Notes: generated by a model from the sequence alone, not told the origin. A stretch of 64,000 nt of DNA from Cupriavidus alkaliphilus (GCF_900094595.1 NZ_FMAD01000003.1:496001-560000), one strand, 5' to 3'; counted from the first letter of the stretch, positions 39,503-49,307 are shown. Translations and numbers: made by a program.

Positions 39503-40801
39503 ATGCCATCGCTGCAATCCGTCATTTCCTGCCTGTCCGACTACGACCCCACCGCGCTGCCGGTGGACCAGGCCAACCGCATCATTGGCGAGGTGGTCGA
39601 GCCGGTACGCGGCATCGAGCAGCTGCCGATACGCAGCGCGCTGGACCGGGTGCTGGCCGAGGACATCGTCTCGACCATCGACGTGCCGGCGCATGACAAC
39701 TCGGCGATGGACGGCTATGCCTTCCACGGTGCGGCCCTGGCCGCGGCGCAGACCGCCACGGTCGAGCTCGAGGTGATCGGCAGCGCGCTGGCGGGCGCTG
39801 CCGGCGCGCTGGCCCCCACCGCCGTGCAGGCGGTGCGCATCATGACCGGCGCGGTGATGCCGGCCGGCTGCGATACGGTGGTGCCGCAGGAATTTGTCGA
39901 AACCGTCGCCGGCGGCGCGCGCATCCGCTTTGCCGCGGACTGCGTCCGTATCGGCGACAACCGGCGCCTGCGCGGCGAAGACCTGGCCCGTGGCCAGGCG
40001 GCGCTGCAGGCGGGTCGGATCCTGCAGCCGGCCGACCTCGGCCTGCTGGCGTCGCTGGGCGTGGCCGAGGTGCGCGTGCGCAGGCGCCTGCGCGTGGCGT
40101 TCTTCTCCACCGGCGACGAGCTGCGCTCGATCGGCGAACCGCTCGACCCCGGCTGCGTCTACGACTCCAACCGCTACACGCTGCACGGCATGCTGCGCCG
40201 GATGAACGTGGACCTGCTCGACATGGGCGTGGTGCGCGACGATCCCGAGTCGCTCGAAGCCGCTTTCCGCACCGCCTGCGAGAGCGCCGACGCGGTCATC
40301 ACCTCGGGCGGGGTCTCGGTCGGCGAGGCCGACTACACCAAGCAGATCATGGCGCGCCTGGGCGATGTCACGTTCTGGAAGATCGCCATGCGCCCGGGCC
40401 GGCCGATGGCCTTCGGGCGCATCCAGGCCGACGGCGCGGGCGCGCACTCGGCCCTGCTGTTCGGCCTGCCCGGCAATCCGGTGGCGGTGATGGTCACCTT
40501 CTACCATTTCGTGCGCGCGGCGCTGCACCGGCTGATGGGCGCGACGGTGCCGCCGCTGCCGCTGCTGCGCGTGCGCAGCGCGCAGGCGATCCGCAAGAAG
40601 CCGGGGCGCACCGAGTACCAGCGCGGCATCCTGGCGCGCGCCGGCGACGGCGAGTGGGAAGTGCGCATCACCGGCCAGCAGGGCTCCGGCGTGCTGCGCT
40701 CGATGAGCGAGGCCAACTGCTTTATCGTGCTTGGCCACCAGCAGGACTCGGTCAAGGCCGGCGACGCGGTCGAGGTAATGCTGTTCGACGGGCTGGTTTG
40801 A
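39503..40801 (+). CDS. moeA: Molybdopterin molybdenumtransferase MoeA
   Basis: 432 residues. Inserts molybdate into adenylated molybdopterin. The MoeA N-terminal domains contain PAHDNSAMDGYAF; the central MoCF domain has FFSTGDELRSIGEPL, VYDSNRYTL and ITSGGVSVGEADYTK; GLPGNPVAVMVTF opens domain IV. It lies 36 bp after mobA, the last gene of the operon. Confidence 0.96.
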   Translation: MPSLQSVISCLSDYDPTALPVDQANRIIGEVVEPVRGIEQLPIRSALDRVLAEDIVSTIDVPAHDNSAMDGYAFHGAALAAAQTATVELEVIGSALAGAAGALAPTAVQAVRIMTGAVMPAGCDTVVPQEFVETVAGGARIRFAADCVRIGDNRRLRGEDLARGQAALQAGRILQPADLGLLASLGVAEVRVRRRLRVAFFSTGDELRSIGEPLDPGCVYDSNRYTLHGMLRRMNVDLLDMGVVRDDPESLEAAFRTACESADAVITSGGVSVGEADYTKQIMARLGDVTFWKIAMRPGRPMAFGRIQADGAGAHSALLFGLPGNPVAVMVTFYHFVRAALHRLMGATVPPLPLLRVRSAQAIRKKPGRTEYQRGILARAGDGEWEVRITGQQGSGVLRSMSEANCFIVLGHQQDSVKAGDAVEVMLFDGLV

Positions 40802-40994
40802 GCGGTACGGCGGGGGCCGCGGGCAACCATTCGCTACGCGATCGTAGCAATGTGTCGTTTTTGTGCTGCACATTTGCCGCCACGGCACCGTTGCCGCCGG
40901 GCTTTCGGCAGCCCCGCGGCCGCCGGGCTATGCTTGGCATCGGCCAATCGCTACACTTGGCGCACGATTCAGAAACATTCGAGTATCCCCCGTC

Positions 40995-41276
40995 ATGAAT
41001 CAGGAGATTGCGTACCTCCACCCCGTCAAGACCGCCCGCGCGCTGGTGCTGGTCTACCTGTGCTTCTCCCTGCCGATCGTGTCGCTGGGCCTGTTCGTCA
41101 CCTTCGTCCGCTATGGTGACCTGCCGGCGATCACGGTCTTCAGCGCGATCATCCTCAATGCGCTGATCGGCTTCGGCCTGCTGTGGCTGGCTTGCAAGGC
41201 CTACAACTGGGTGGCCGCCCGCTTCGGCGGCATCGAAGTCCACGTGCGCGAGCTGTCTCCCGAAGAAGACCGCTGA
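40995..41276 (+). CDS. Small two-helix membrane protein of unknown function
   Basis: 93 residues from the ATG at 40995 (MNQEIAYLHPVKTARAL). Two hydrophobic helices (ALVLVYLCFSLPIVSLGLFVTFV and ITVFSAIILNALIGFGLLWLAC) and a short charged C-terminus (VRELSPEEDR). No family is recognised. Codon choice is like its neighbours, and the topology is clean, which supports a real gene. A longer reading from 40863 adds a Cys/His/Pro-rich leader and is rejected. Confidence 0.72.
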   Translation: MNQEIAYLHPVKTARALVLVYLCFSLPIVSLGLFVTFVRYGDLPAITVFSAIILNALIGFGLLWLACKAYNWVAARFGGIEVHVRELSPEEDR

Positions 41277-41352
41277 ACGGCCCCCTGCCGGTGCCGGCCG
41301 GGCGCCAGACCGGCCGCTTTTCCAGCTTTCCCCCGACACCTGCCCGGCCCGC

Positions 41353-42861
41353 TCAGGCCCGGCTGTTTTCCGCGTTATCGGTGCTTGCCACGCTTTCCGA
41401 CGTGCCGTCCGCCGCCGCTTCCAGGCCGAGCCCGAGCAGCTGCTGCGCGGCTTCACCCGGCAGCGCTTCCACCGTGCGCAGCTTGCGCGCCATCTGCCGC
41501 GTGCGCACTTCCGCCTGCTCGATATTGCGCGCGGCGCGCTCGAGCGTATCGCGGGTCTTGGCCAGCACGTCGCCGAACTTGCCGAATTCGGTCTTGACGG
41601 CGCCCAGCACTTCCCACACCTCGCTCGAGCGCTTTTCCAGCGCCAGCGTGCGGAATCCCATCTGCAGGCTGTTCAGCAGCGCGGTCAGCGTGGTCGGGCC
41701 GGCCACGGTCACGCGATAGTCGCGCTGCAGCTGATCGGTCAGGCCAGGACGGCGCAGCACCTCGGCATAGAGCCCTTCGGTCGGCAGGAACAGGATGGCG
41801 AAGTCCGTGGTCTGCGGCGGCGCCAGGTATTTTTCAGCGATGGTCTGGGCTTCGCGCCGCAGTGCCGTTTCGAGTTCGCGGCCGAACGCCAGCACGCCGT
41901 CCGGATCGCCGCGCTCCTGTGCGTCGACCAGGCGCTCGTACTGTTCCTTGGGAAACTTGGCGTCGACCGGCAGCCAGACCGGCGCGTTGTCCGCGCCCGC
42001 CGCCTTGCCGGGCAGGCGGATGGCAAACTCCACGCGCGCGCCCGAGTTGCGCACGGTCTCGACGTTCTTGCCGTATTGCTCCGGCGTCAGCATCTGCTCC
42101 AGCAGCATCTCCAGCTGCACCTCGCCCCAGGTGCCGCGCGACTTGACGTTGGTCAGCACCTTCTTCAGGTCGCCCACGCCCTGTGCCAGCACCTGCATCT
42201 CGCCCAGGCCGCGATGCACCTGCTCGAGGCGGTCCGACACCAGCCGGAACGATTCGCCCAGCCGCTGCTCCAGCGTCGCGTGCAGCTTCTCGTCGACGGT
42301 GCGGCGCATTTCCTCGAGCTTGGCGGCATTGTTGGCTTCGATGTCCTGCAGCTTCTGCTCCAGCGTGGCGCGGACCTCGGCCAGGCGCCGCTCGTTGGCC
42401 TCGGACAGCTGCGCCAGCTGCTGCTGCAGGCCGTCGCCGAAGCGGCGCAGCGTGCCGGCCTGCTCGTCGCGCGCCTGCTGGGACTGCAGCATCAGGTGCT
42501 GGCGGACCTGTTCCAGTTGCTGGGTGTTGGTCTCGGTCAGCTTGGCCAGCTGCTGCGCGAAGGTGTCGATCTGGTTGTTCTGCAGGGTGGCGATGCCGGT
42601 CAGCTGCGACGACAGCGCCTGCTGGAAGCGCAGCATCTGCTGCGCCGACTCGCCGCGGCTGCCGCGCGCGGCCTCGGCCACCTCGGTGCGCACCTCGCGC
42701 TCCAGCCGCTCCATGCCGCGCGCGTGCTCCAGCCGCATCTCGTCGAGCTGCCGCGCCATGCCGGCGCCGGATGACCCGGCCTGCTGGCGCAGCAACACGA
42801 TGACCAGCAGCACGACCGCGAGCAGCGCCGCGGCCAGCGTCAGGAACGGAATCAGGGTCAT
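41353..42861 (-). CDS. rmuC: DNA recombination protein RmuC
   Basis: 502 residues. RmuC limits inversions at short inverted repeats and has a PD-(D/E)XK-like nuclease domain. One N-terminal membrane helix (FLTLAAALLAVVLLVIVLL) is followed by a long coiled coil (about 35-235) and the RmuC domain with GTWGEVQLEMLLEQML, LPVDAKFPKEQYERL and TDFAILFLPTEGLYAEVL. It is the last gene of a tight nhaD-dehydrogenase-rmuC group, 9 bp after the dehydrogenase gene. Confidence 0.95.
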   Translation of the reverse strand: MTLIPFLTLAAALLAVVLLVIVLLRQQAGSSGAGMARQLDEMRLEHARGMERLEREVRTEVAEAARGSRGESAQQMLRFQQALSSQLTGIATLQNNQIDTFAQQLAKLTETNTQQLEQVRQHLMLQSQQARDEQAGTLRRFGDGLQQQLAQLSEANERRLAEVRATLEQKLQDIEANNAAKLEEMRRTVDEKLHATLEQRLGESFRLVSDRLEQVHRGLGEMQVLAQGVGDLKKVLTNVKSRGTWGEVQLEMLLEQMLTPEQYGKNVETVRNSGARVEFAIRLPGKAAGADNAPVWLPVDAKFPKEQYERLVDAQERGDPDGVLAFGRELETALRREAQTIAEKYLAPPQTTDFAILFLPTEGLYAEVLRRPGLTDQLQRDYRVTVAGPTTLTALLNSLQMGFRTLALEKRSSEVWEVLGAVKTEFGKFGDVLAKTRDTLERAARNIEQAEVRTRQMARKLRTVEALPGEAAQQLLGLGLEAAADGTSESVASTDNAENSRA

Positions 42862-42870
42862 GCGAAAACC

Positions 42871-43866
42871 TCAGCGGCGATGCGCCATCACTTCAGGGTT
42901 GATCACGGTGGGCGGATGGCCGGCCTGCGGGCCCTGGTCGAGCGCCGCGATCAGGTTGTCGGCCGCAAGCATGGCCATGGCGCGGCGGGTTTTCTCGGAC
43001 GCGCTGGCGATATGCGGCGTCAGTACGACGTTGGGCACCGTCAGCAGGTCCGGATGGACGGCCGGTTCGCCTTCGAACACATCCAGGCCGGCGCCGAAGA
43101 TGCGCTTGTCGCGCAGTGCCTGTGCCAGCGCGGCATCGTCGACGATGCCGCCCCGCGCCAGGTTCACCAGCGTCGCGGTGGGCTTCATCAGCGCCAGCTC
43201 GGCGGCGCCGATGGCATGGTGGCTCTGGGGGCCGTACGGCAGCACCAGCAGCAGGTGGTCGGACTGGCGCAGCAGGTCTTCCTTGCTGACATAGCGGGCG
43301 TTGAGCGCACGCTCGGTCTCCGCCGGCAACTGGCTGCGGTTGTGGTACAGCACCTGCATGCCAAACCCTCCCGCACGCCGTGCCAGTGCCTGGCCGATGC
43401 GGCCCATGCCCAGGATGCCCACGGTGCTGCCGTACAGGTCCATGCCGACCAGCATGTCGTAGCTCCAGCGCTGCCACTTGCCGGCGCGCAGGTAGTGCTC
43501 GGCCTCGGTGACGCGGCGCGCGGTTGCCATCAGCAGGGCCCAGCCGAAATCGGCTGTGGTCTCCGTCAGCACATCCGGCGTATTGGTGGCGACGATGCCC
43601 GCGGCCGTCAGCGCCGGCAGGTCCAGGTTGTTGTAGCCGACCGCCATGTTGCACACCGCGCGCAGCGCCGGCAGCCCGGCGATGACGCCGGCGTCGATGC
43701 GGTCGGCGGCATTGGCCAGCACGCCGGCCTTGCCCGCCAGCCGCGCCTTCAGCGCGGCGGCGTCGAGCACCGCGTCCTGCTGGTTGTCGTCGACATCGAA
43801 ATACTGCGCCAGGTGCGCGATGACTTCGGGATAGATGGCGCGGGTAACCAGGACGGACGGCTTCAT
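42871..43866 (-). CDS. D-2-hydroxyacid dehydrogenase (glyoxylate/hydroxypyruvate reductase type)
   Basis: 331 residues, NAD(P)-dependent D-isomer family. Cofactor motif LGMGRIGQALARRAGGFG (about 149-166); the catalytic Arg is in VNLARGGIVDDAALAQAL, then the Glu region FEGEPAVHPDLL and the catalytic His in LTPHIASASEKTRRAM. It resembles GhrB-type reductases that reduce glyoxylate or hydroxypyruvate, but substrate is not certain. It lies 4 bp after nhaD and 9 bp before rmuC. Confidence 0.9.
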   Translation of the reverse strand: MKPSVLVTRAIYPEVIAHLAQYFDVDDNQQDAVLDAAALKARLAGKAGVLANAADRIDAGVIAGLPALRAVCNMAVGYNNLDLPALTAAGIVATNTPDVLTETTADFGWALLMATARRVTEAEHYLRAGKWQRWSYDMLVGMDLYGSTVGILGMGRIGQALARRAGGFGMQVLYHNRSQLPAETERALNARYVSKEDLLRQSDHLLLVLPYGPQSHHAIGAAELALMKPTATLVNLARGGIVDDAALAQALRDKRIFGAGLDVFEGEPAVHPDLLTVPNVVLTPHIASASEKTRRAMAMLAADNLIAALDQGPQAGHPPTVINPEVMAHRR

Positions 43867-43870
43867 GGCA

Positions 43871-45289
43871 TCAGATATGGAAGAAGAGGAAGGTCATGAT
43901 GACGAACAGCGGCATCAGGAAAATGCCCGAATACAGCATGTAGCCGAAAAAGCTCGGCATGCGCACGCCGCGGTTTTCGGCGATGGCCTTGACCATCAGG
44001 TTGGGCGCATTGCCAATATAGGTGTTGGCGCCCATGAACACCGCGCCGGCCGAGATCGCGGCCAGCGTCGAGGCATCGCGCGTCATCAGCGTGGCGGGGT
44101 CGCCACCGGCGGTATTGAAGAACACCAGGTAGGTCGGCGCGTTGTCGAGGAAGGACGACAGCACGCCGGTCGCCCAGAAATACATGCTGTCGACCGGCTG
44201 GCCGTTGGCGTCGCTGACCGCGCGGATCACTCCCGAGAAGGCACCGTCGGTACCCGCCTTCAGCATGGCGATGACCGGGATGATGGTCAGGAAGATGCCG
44301 GCGAACAGCTTGCCCACCTCGAGAATGGGCTCCCAGTTGAATTCATTGCCCACGCGCGCCGCCTGCGGCGTGACCAGCAGCGACACCACCGCCACCACTA
44401 CCAGCAGTGCGTCGCGCACCGCGGCCTGCAGCGGCACCTCGGTGCCCATGAGGTCGAACGAGATCCCCGGCTTCCACAGCCCGCTCATCAGCACCAGGCA
44501 GACCACGGCCAGCAGCAGTACGAAGTTGAACTTGCCTTCGATCATGATGCTGCCCGAATCCGGGGTCGGATCGACCGGCAGTTGCTCTTCCTTGTTGCGG
44601 TAGTAGTGCCGGTCGACCAGGTAGAACACCAGCAGCAGCACCGCGCAGATAAAGAGCGTTTCCGGGAAGATGTTGCGCAGGGTCCAGAAGAAGTCGACGC
44701 CCTTCAGGAAGCCCAGGAACAGCGGCGGGTCGCCCAGCGGCGTCAGCGAGCCGCCGGCGTTGGCCACCAGGAAGATAAAGAACACCACCACGTGCGCCAC
44801 GTGGCGGCGGTTGTCATTGGCGCGCAGCAGCGGCCGGATCAGCAGCATGGCCGCGCCGGTGGTGCCCATGAAGCTCGCCAGGAACGTGCCCAGCGCCAGG
44901 ATGCCGGTATTGAGCCCGGGCGTGCCGTGCAGGTTGCCGCGCACGCAGATGCCACCGGCAACGATATAGAGCGTGGTGATCAGCGCGATGAACGGAATGT
45001 ACTCGGCCAGCAGCGCGTGCACGGTGCTGACGGCGGCGGCATGCGCGCCGAACACGAACGCGAACGGCAGCAGGAACAGCAGCCCCCACCCGGCGGCGAT
45101 CTTGCCGTAATGGTGGTGCCAGAACTTCGGCCCCAGCAGCGGCCACAGCGCGATCGACAGCAGGATGCCGGCAAAGGGCAGCCCCCACAGCGGCGACAGC
45201 GACGCCCCGTCGAGATCGGCGGCATGGCCTGCGGCGGGAAAGGCGGCCAGCATGGCCAGCAGTGGCAACAGCACGGGGGCACGTCGCAT
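43871..45289 (-). CDS. NhaD-type Na+/H+ antiporter family protein
   Basis: 472 residues, 10-12 membrane segments, ion-transporter superfamily (ArsB/NhaD). A signal-like hydrophobic N-terminus (LLPLLAMLAAFPAAGHA) precedes the first helix. Conserved parts are LGTFLASFMGTTGAAMLLIRPLL, NAGGSLTPLGDPPLFLGFLKG and NAPTYLVFFNTAGGDPATL. Probably exchanges Na+ for H+; an organic-anion substrate cannot be excluded from sequence. First gene of the nhaD-dehydrogenase-rmuC unit. Confidence 0.85.
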   Translation of the reverse strand: MRRAPVLLPLLAMLAAFPAAGHAADLDGASLSPLWGLPFAGILLSIALWPLLGPKFWHHHYGKIAAGWGLLFLLPFAFVFGAHAAAVSTVHALLAEYIPFIALITTLYIVAGGICVRGNLHGTPGLNTGILALGTFLASFMGTTGAAMLLIRPLLRANDNRRHVAHVVVFFIFLVANAGGSLTPLGDPPLFLGFLKGVDFFWTLRNIFPETLFICAVLLLVFYLVDRHYYRNKEEQLPVDPTPDSGSIMIEGKFNFVLLLAVVCLVLMSGLWKPGISFDLMGTEVPLQAAVRDALLVVVAVVSLLVTPQAARVGNEFNWEPILEVGKLFAGIFLTIIPVIAMLKAGTDGAFSGVIRAVSDANGQPVDSMYFWATGVLSSFLDNAPTYLVFFNTAGGDPATLMTRDASTLAAISAGAVFMGANTYIGNAPNLMVKAIAENRGVRMPSFFGYMLYSGIFLMPLFVIMTFLFFHI

Positions 45290-45447
45290 CAGGCAGGATC
45301 TCCTCGAACAATGCAGCGGTCATGGGCGCGCGCGGCGCGATGCCAAAGCGCGCGGGCAAGCCTGCAAGTGTAATGCAAGGCCCTGCCGCGCTTCCCCTTG
45401 CGGCGTGCATTTTCGGATTGCGGCGCGCCGGGTTCGCGCCACGCAGA

Positions 45448-46134
45448 TCAGGCCGACTCGACCAGGATCACATGCACACGGTACGGGCCGTGGGCGCCCA
45501 GCACGATGGTCTGCTCGATATCGCCGGTGCGCGAGGGTCCGCTGATGATGTTGGTGGCGCGCGGAAGTTCGCCGCGCTCGCTGCGCACCAGCGCAAACGC
45601 ATCTTCCAGCCCGGCGACGATGCGCGAGCGCGGCACCACCGCGACATGGGTCTCGGGCAGCAGCGCGGCCGAGGCGAAGGTGGCCGGGCCGGACAGCAGC
45701 ATCAGCGAGCCGGTCTCGGCAATCGCGCAGAAGCAGCCGGTAATGCCGACCAGGTCGCCATGCTCGCGGTCGGCCACGGCATCGCGCACCGGCGGGCGGC
45801 ACTCCACCGCCAGCCCTGCGTCCTGCCACGGCAAGCGGTCAAATTCATCCCACGCGACCGCGCGGCGCACCAGCCCCAAGCTGTCGAGATATCGCACCGT
45901 GGCGGCGGGCACGTCGGCCAGGGTCGCGACGCGGTCCACGGTCGAGGCCATGCGCTGCGCCTGCGCCAGGAAGGCTTCGGCCAGGTCGGGCGCGGCGGCC
46001 GGACGCGGGCCCTGCGGGTGGCGGGCCAGGTAATCGGCAACGGCGCCACGCTCGCCCGCGCTCGGCCGGGCCGCCCTGCCCTGGGCGGCTCGGATACGGG
46101 CAAAGATGCGGTCGCGGGCGTCGTTGGTTTCCAT
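45448..46134 (-). CDS. lutC: LutC/YkgG family LUD-domain protein
   Basis: 228 residues. The LUD domain runs from about residue 75 to the end (ITGCFCAIAETGSLMLLSG, RTGDIEQTIVLGAHGPYRVHVILVES). LutC is normally the third part of the LutABC L-lactate oxidase complex, but no lutA or lutB is present here; the preceding gene is pncB. A 24-bp-period direct repeat lies just upstream. Its role without LutAB neighbours is uncertain. Confidence 0.85.
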   Translation of the reverse strand: METNDARDRIFARIRAAQGRAARPSAGERGAVADYLARHPQGPRPAAAPDLAEAFLAQAQRMASTVDRVATLADVPAATVRYLDSLGLVRRAVAWDEFDRLPWQDAGLAVECRPPVRDAVADREHGDLVGITGCFCAIAETGSLMLLSGPATFASAALLPETHVAVVPRSRIVAGLEDAFALVRSERGELPRATNIISGPSRTGDIEQTIVLGAHGPYRVHVILVESA

Positions 46135-46183
46135 GGGGCCTGGCTTGGGGTGGCAGTGCGCAAAGGCGCGATGCGGCGATTAT

Positions 46184-46223
46184 AGGGGCGATACAGCGGT
46201 ACGCTGCAGGGGCGATACAGCGG
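46184..46223. repeat. Tandem 16-bp direct repeat upstream of lutC
   Basis: AGGGGCGATACAGCGG occurs at 46184-46199 and again, identical, at 46208-46223 (24-bp period). On the minus strand both copies lie directly upstream of a TATAAT hexamer (46184-46179) in front of lutC, with no good -35. That is the arrangement expected of activator half-sites. Confidence 0.6.
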
Positions 46224-46242
46224 CGCGCCGTGCAAAAGCCTG

Positions 46243-47421
46243 CTACGCGGCGGGCTGCACCGAATACACCTGGCGCAGGTAGGCCAGGTAGCCGGGATCG
46301 TCGCACATGGTCTTTTCCGGCGTGTCCGACAGCTTGGCCACCGGCTGCCCGTTACAGCGCACCATCTTCAGCACGATCTGCAGCGGCGTGTAGCCCAGGT
46401 CGTTGGTCAGGTTGGTGCCGACGCCGAACGCCAGCCGGCAGCGGCCATGGAAGCGCTGATACAGCTCGATCACGCGCGGGATGTCGAGGCTGTCGCTGAA
46501 GATCAGCGTCTTGGTGCGCGGGTCGACGCGGTTGGCGGCATAGTGGGCCACCATGCGCTCGCCCCACAGCACCGGATCGCCGGAATCGTGGCGCACGCCG
46601 TCGAAGAGCTTGCAGAAATACAGGTCGAAGTCGCGCAGGAAGGCGTCGAAGCCATAGGTATCCGACAGTGCGATACCCAGGTCGCCGCGGTACTCGCGCG
46701 CCCAGCGCTCCAGCGCGAACACCTGCGAGTCGCGCAGCCGCGGCCCCAGCGCCTGGCAGGCCTGCAGGTATTCATGTGCCATCGTGCCCAACGGCACCAT
46801 ATTGTGCAGGCGCGCGAAGTGGACATTGCTGGTGCCGGCCAGTTGCGGGCCCAGCAGGCGCCGCATGGTCAGCAGCACCTCTTCCTGCCAGTCGCGCGAG
46901 AAGCGCCGGCGCGTGCCGTAGTCGGCGATCACGCAGTCGCCCAGCTCGGGCGTCTTCAGCAGCGCCAGCTTGGTTTCCAGCCGGCGGCGGCCTTCGGCCA
47001 GGTCAGGCTGGGGCTGGGTGCGGCGGAAATAGACTTCGTTGACGATGGCGAGCACCGGCACTTCGAACAGGATGGTGTGCAGCCACGGGCCGGTGATCGA
47101 AATCTCGATCTCGCCGTTGCCCTGCGCCGACGGGCGCACCGACACATATTTCTCGTTGAGGTGGAACAACCCGAGGAAATCGACGAAATCGCTCTTGATG
47201 AAGCGCAGGCCGCGCAGGTAGGCCAGCTCTTCCTCGGTGAAGCGCAGCTGGCACAGGTGCGCCACCTCGGCGCGGATCTCGTCGATATATGGGGTCAGAT
47301 CGATGCCCGCGTTGCGGCACTTGAAGCGGTACTCCACTTGCGCTTGCGGAAACTGATGCAGCACCACCTGCATCATCGTGAATTTGTACAGGTCGGTGTC
47401 GAGCAGAGACTGGATGATCAT
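46243..47421 (-). CDS. pncB: Nicotinate phosphoribosyltransferase
   Basis: 392 residues. Makes nicotinate mononucleotide in NAD salvage. N-terminal [21 protein letters not shown], then [11 protein letters not shown], the active-site region [49 protein letters not shown] and LIFSDSLD are diagnostic. Minus strand, 108 bp upstream of lutC. Confidence 0.97.
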   Translation of the reverse strand: MIIQSLLDTDLYKFTMMQVVLHQFPQAQVEYRFKCRNAGIDLTPYIDEIRAEVAHLCQLRFTEEELAYLRGLRFIKSDFVDFLGLFHLNEKYVSVRPSAQGNGEIEISITGPWLHTILFEVPVLAIVNEVYFRRTQPQPDLAEGRRRLETKLALLKTPELGDCVIADYGTRRRFSRDWQEEVLLTMRRLLGPQLAGTSNVHFARLHNMVPLGTMAHEYLQACQALGPRLRDSQVFALERWAREYRGDLGIALSDTYGFDAFLRDFDLYFCKLFDGVRHDSGDPVLWGERMVAHYAANRVDPRTKTLIFSDSLDIPRVIELYQRFHGRCRLAFGVGTNLTNDLGYTPLQIVLKMVRCNGQPVAKLSDTPEKTMCDDPGYLAYLRQVYSVQPAA

Positions 47422-47787
47422 AGCGGGCCAGACGGCGATGCCGGGTCAGAACGCCATGCTACCCGAAGTCTGCCCACTGCCGGCTGGCCGGGTGCTGCCG
47501 CGCAGCATGCCGGCGAGCAGACAAAGCCGCCAGCCGACCACCATGCGTTAAATCAAAAGTACATAAAGAAATAAGAAAACTATCTGATCCGGCTATATAG
47601 ACCGGCTATCCTTGCCAGAAGGCTCGGCTACAATATCGGTTTCCGAAAGGCCTCGGCCGGCGCTCGCCCAGCCCATGCTGCCCCGCGGCACGCGGGCATT
47701 CGCATGTGATGGATGCGGCGCGTCACGCCGGCAAGAAGCGGCCCCACAGTTTCCCATTAAAAGCCGACCCGTTTTCCTGGAACCGAA
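47422..47787. other. Divergent pncB-fdxA intergenic region
   Basis: 366 bases with no gene. An unusually A+T-rich patch lies at 47545-47600, and CCGGCTAT is repeated at 47589-47596 and 47602-47609 (13-bp period). These probably belong to the divergent promoters of pncB and fdxA. No -35/-10 pair with correct spacing was identified. Confidence 0.5.
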
Positions 47788-48111
47788 ATGACTCACGTTG
47801 TCACCGAATCCTGCATCCGTTGCCGCTACACAGACTGCGTTGACGTGTGTCCGGTCGATTGTTTCCGCGAAGGCCCCAACTTCCTGGCCATCGACCCGGA
47901 TGAGTGCATCGACTGCGCCGTGTGCGTGGCCGAATGCCCGGTGAACGCCATTTACGCCGAGGAAGACGTACCGGGCGACCAGCAGCAGTTCATCGAGCTG
48001 AATGCCGAGCTGGCGCGCGCATGGCCCTCCATCACCAAGACCAAGGCCCCGCTGGCCGAGGCCGAGGAGTGGAAGGACGCCACCGACAAGCTGCAGTACC
48101 TGGAGCGCTGA
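47788..48111 (+). CDS. fdxA: Seven-iron ferredoxin FdxA
   Basis: 107 residues. The first cluster region holds Cys9, Cys17 and Cys21-Pro (with an extra Cys12), typical of a [3Fe-4S] site; the second region [12 protein letters not shown] is a [4Fe-4S] motif. The C-terminal extension (residues 60-107) is that of the FdxA family. It is followed after 86 bp by a ferredoxin-NADP reductase gene, its likely redox partner. Confidence 0.95.
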   Translation: MTHVVTESCIRCRYTDCVDVCPVDCFREGPNFLAIDPDECIDCAVCVAECPVNAIYAEEDVPGDQQQFIELNAELARAWPSITKTKAPLAEAEEWKDATDKLQYLER

Positions 48112-48197
48112 GCGCACCGGGCAGCAAAGAAAGCCGTCCCCACGCGCTTTCCGCAATGCCGGGCACCCGCGTGCCCAACCAACGTATCAGGACGAAT

Positions 48198-49307
48198 ATG
48201 GACTTGAGCATTCCAAATCCCGTTGCCGACACGACCAGGCAGGTCGAGGGCGGCAGCCCCGCAGGCGGCCAGCCGCTGGAAATCGACGCGCTGATCGTCG
48301 GTGCCGGCCCGGTAGGTCTGTTCCAGGTGTTCGAACTGGGCCTGCTCGAAATCAAGGCCCACGTCATCGATTCCCTGAAGGTCGTTGGCGGCCAGTGCGT
48401 CGAGCTGTATCCGGACAAGCCCATCTACGACATCCCGGCCGTGCCCAGCTGCACCGGCCAGGAACTGACCGACAACCTGCTCAAGCAGATCGAGCCGTTC
48501 GAGCCCACCTTCCACCTGGGCCAGGAAGTGTCCGTGGTCGAGCGCCGTGAAGACGGCCGCTTCTTCGTCGAGACCTCGCTCGGCACGCGCTTCATCACCA
48601 AGACCATCTTCATCGCCGCCGGCGTGGGCTCGTTCCAGCCGCGCACGCTGAAAGTCGATGGCATCGACAAGTTCGACGGCAAGCAGCTGTTCTACCGCGT
48701 CAAGGATCCGAGCCGCTTCCACGGCCGCAACCTGGTGATCGTCGGCGGCGGCGACTCGGCGCTGGACTGGACCCTGGACCTCGTCGGCAAGGCCGAGTCG
48801 GTGGTGATGATCCACCGCCGCGACGGCTTCCGCGCCGCGCCGGCGTCGGTCGCCAAGATGAAGGAACTGTGCGAGCAGATGGAAATGCAGTTCCTGGTCG
48901 GCCAGATCAGCGGCTATGAAGAGAAGGACGGCGTGCTCACCGAGATCAAGGTGTCGGGCGCCGACGGCGTGACCCGCCGCCTGCCGCTCGACGACCTGCT
49001 GGTGTTCTTCGGGCTGTCGCCCAAGCTGGGCCCGATCGCCGAATGGGGCCTGGACCTCGAGCGCAAGCAGATCAAGGTGGACACGGAGAAATTCCAGACC
49101 AATATTCCCGGCATCTTCGCGGTCGGCGATATCAACACCTACCCCGGCAAGAAGAAGCTGATCCTGTCGGGCTTCCACGAGGCCGCGCTGGCCGCGTTCG
49201 GTGCTGCGCCGTATATCTTCCCCGAGAAGAAGATCCACATGCAGTACACCACCACCTCGCCGAAGCTGCACAAGGTGCTGGGCGTGGAATCGCCGGTGTT
49301 CGACTGA
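48198..49307 (+). CDS. Ferredoxin-NADP+ reductase, thioredoxin-reductase-like type
   Basis: 369 residues from the ATG at 48198. FAD site [16 protein letters not shown] near the N-terminus, then [24 protein letters not shown] site [16 protein letters not shown]-terminal FAD motif [16 protein letters not shown]. There is no CxxC, as expected for FNR rather than thioredoxin reductase (YumC-type). It likely passes electrons between NADPH and ferredoxin such as FdxA upstream. A strong terminator follows. Confidence 0.93.
   Translation: MDLSIPNPVADTTRQVEGGSPAGGQPLEIDALIVGAGPVGLFQVFELGLLEIKAHVIDSLKVVGGQCVELYPDKPIYDIPAVPSCTGQELTDNLLKQIEPFEPTFHLGQEVSVVERREDGRFFVETSLGTRFITKTIFIAAGVGSFQPRTLKVDGIDKFDGKQLFYRVKDPSRFHGRNLVIVGGGDSALDWTLDLVGKAESVVMIHRRDGFRAAPASVAKMKELCEQMEMQFLVGQISGYEEKDGVLTEIKVSGADGVTRRLPLDDLLVFFGLSPKLGPIAEWGLDLERKQIKVDTEKFQTNIPGIFAVGDINTYPGKKKLILSGFHEAALAAFGAAPYIFPEKKIHMQYTTTSPKLHKVLGVESPVFD

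Noticed and set aside
41287..41325. GC-rich hairpin (GCCGG.../CCGGC) after the small membrane protein gene, considered as terminator
   Set aside because: The stem is imperfect and followed only by a four-base T run; too weak to call.
46178..46223. Direct repeats near lutC considered as a small CRISPR-like array
   Set aside because: Only two copies with an 8-bp interval, no cas genes, and no palindromic repeat; a regulatory direct repeat is far more likely.
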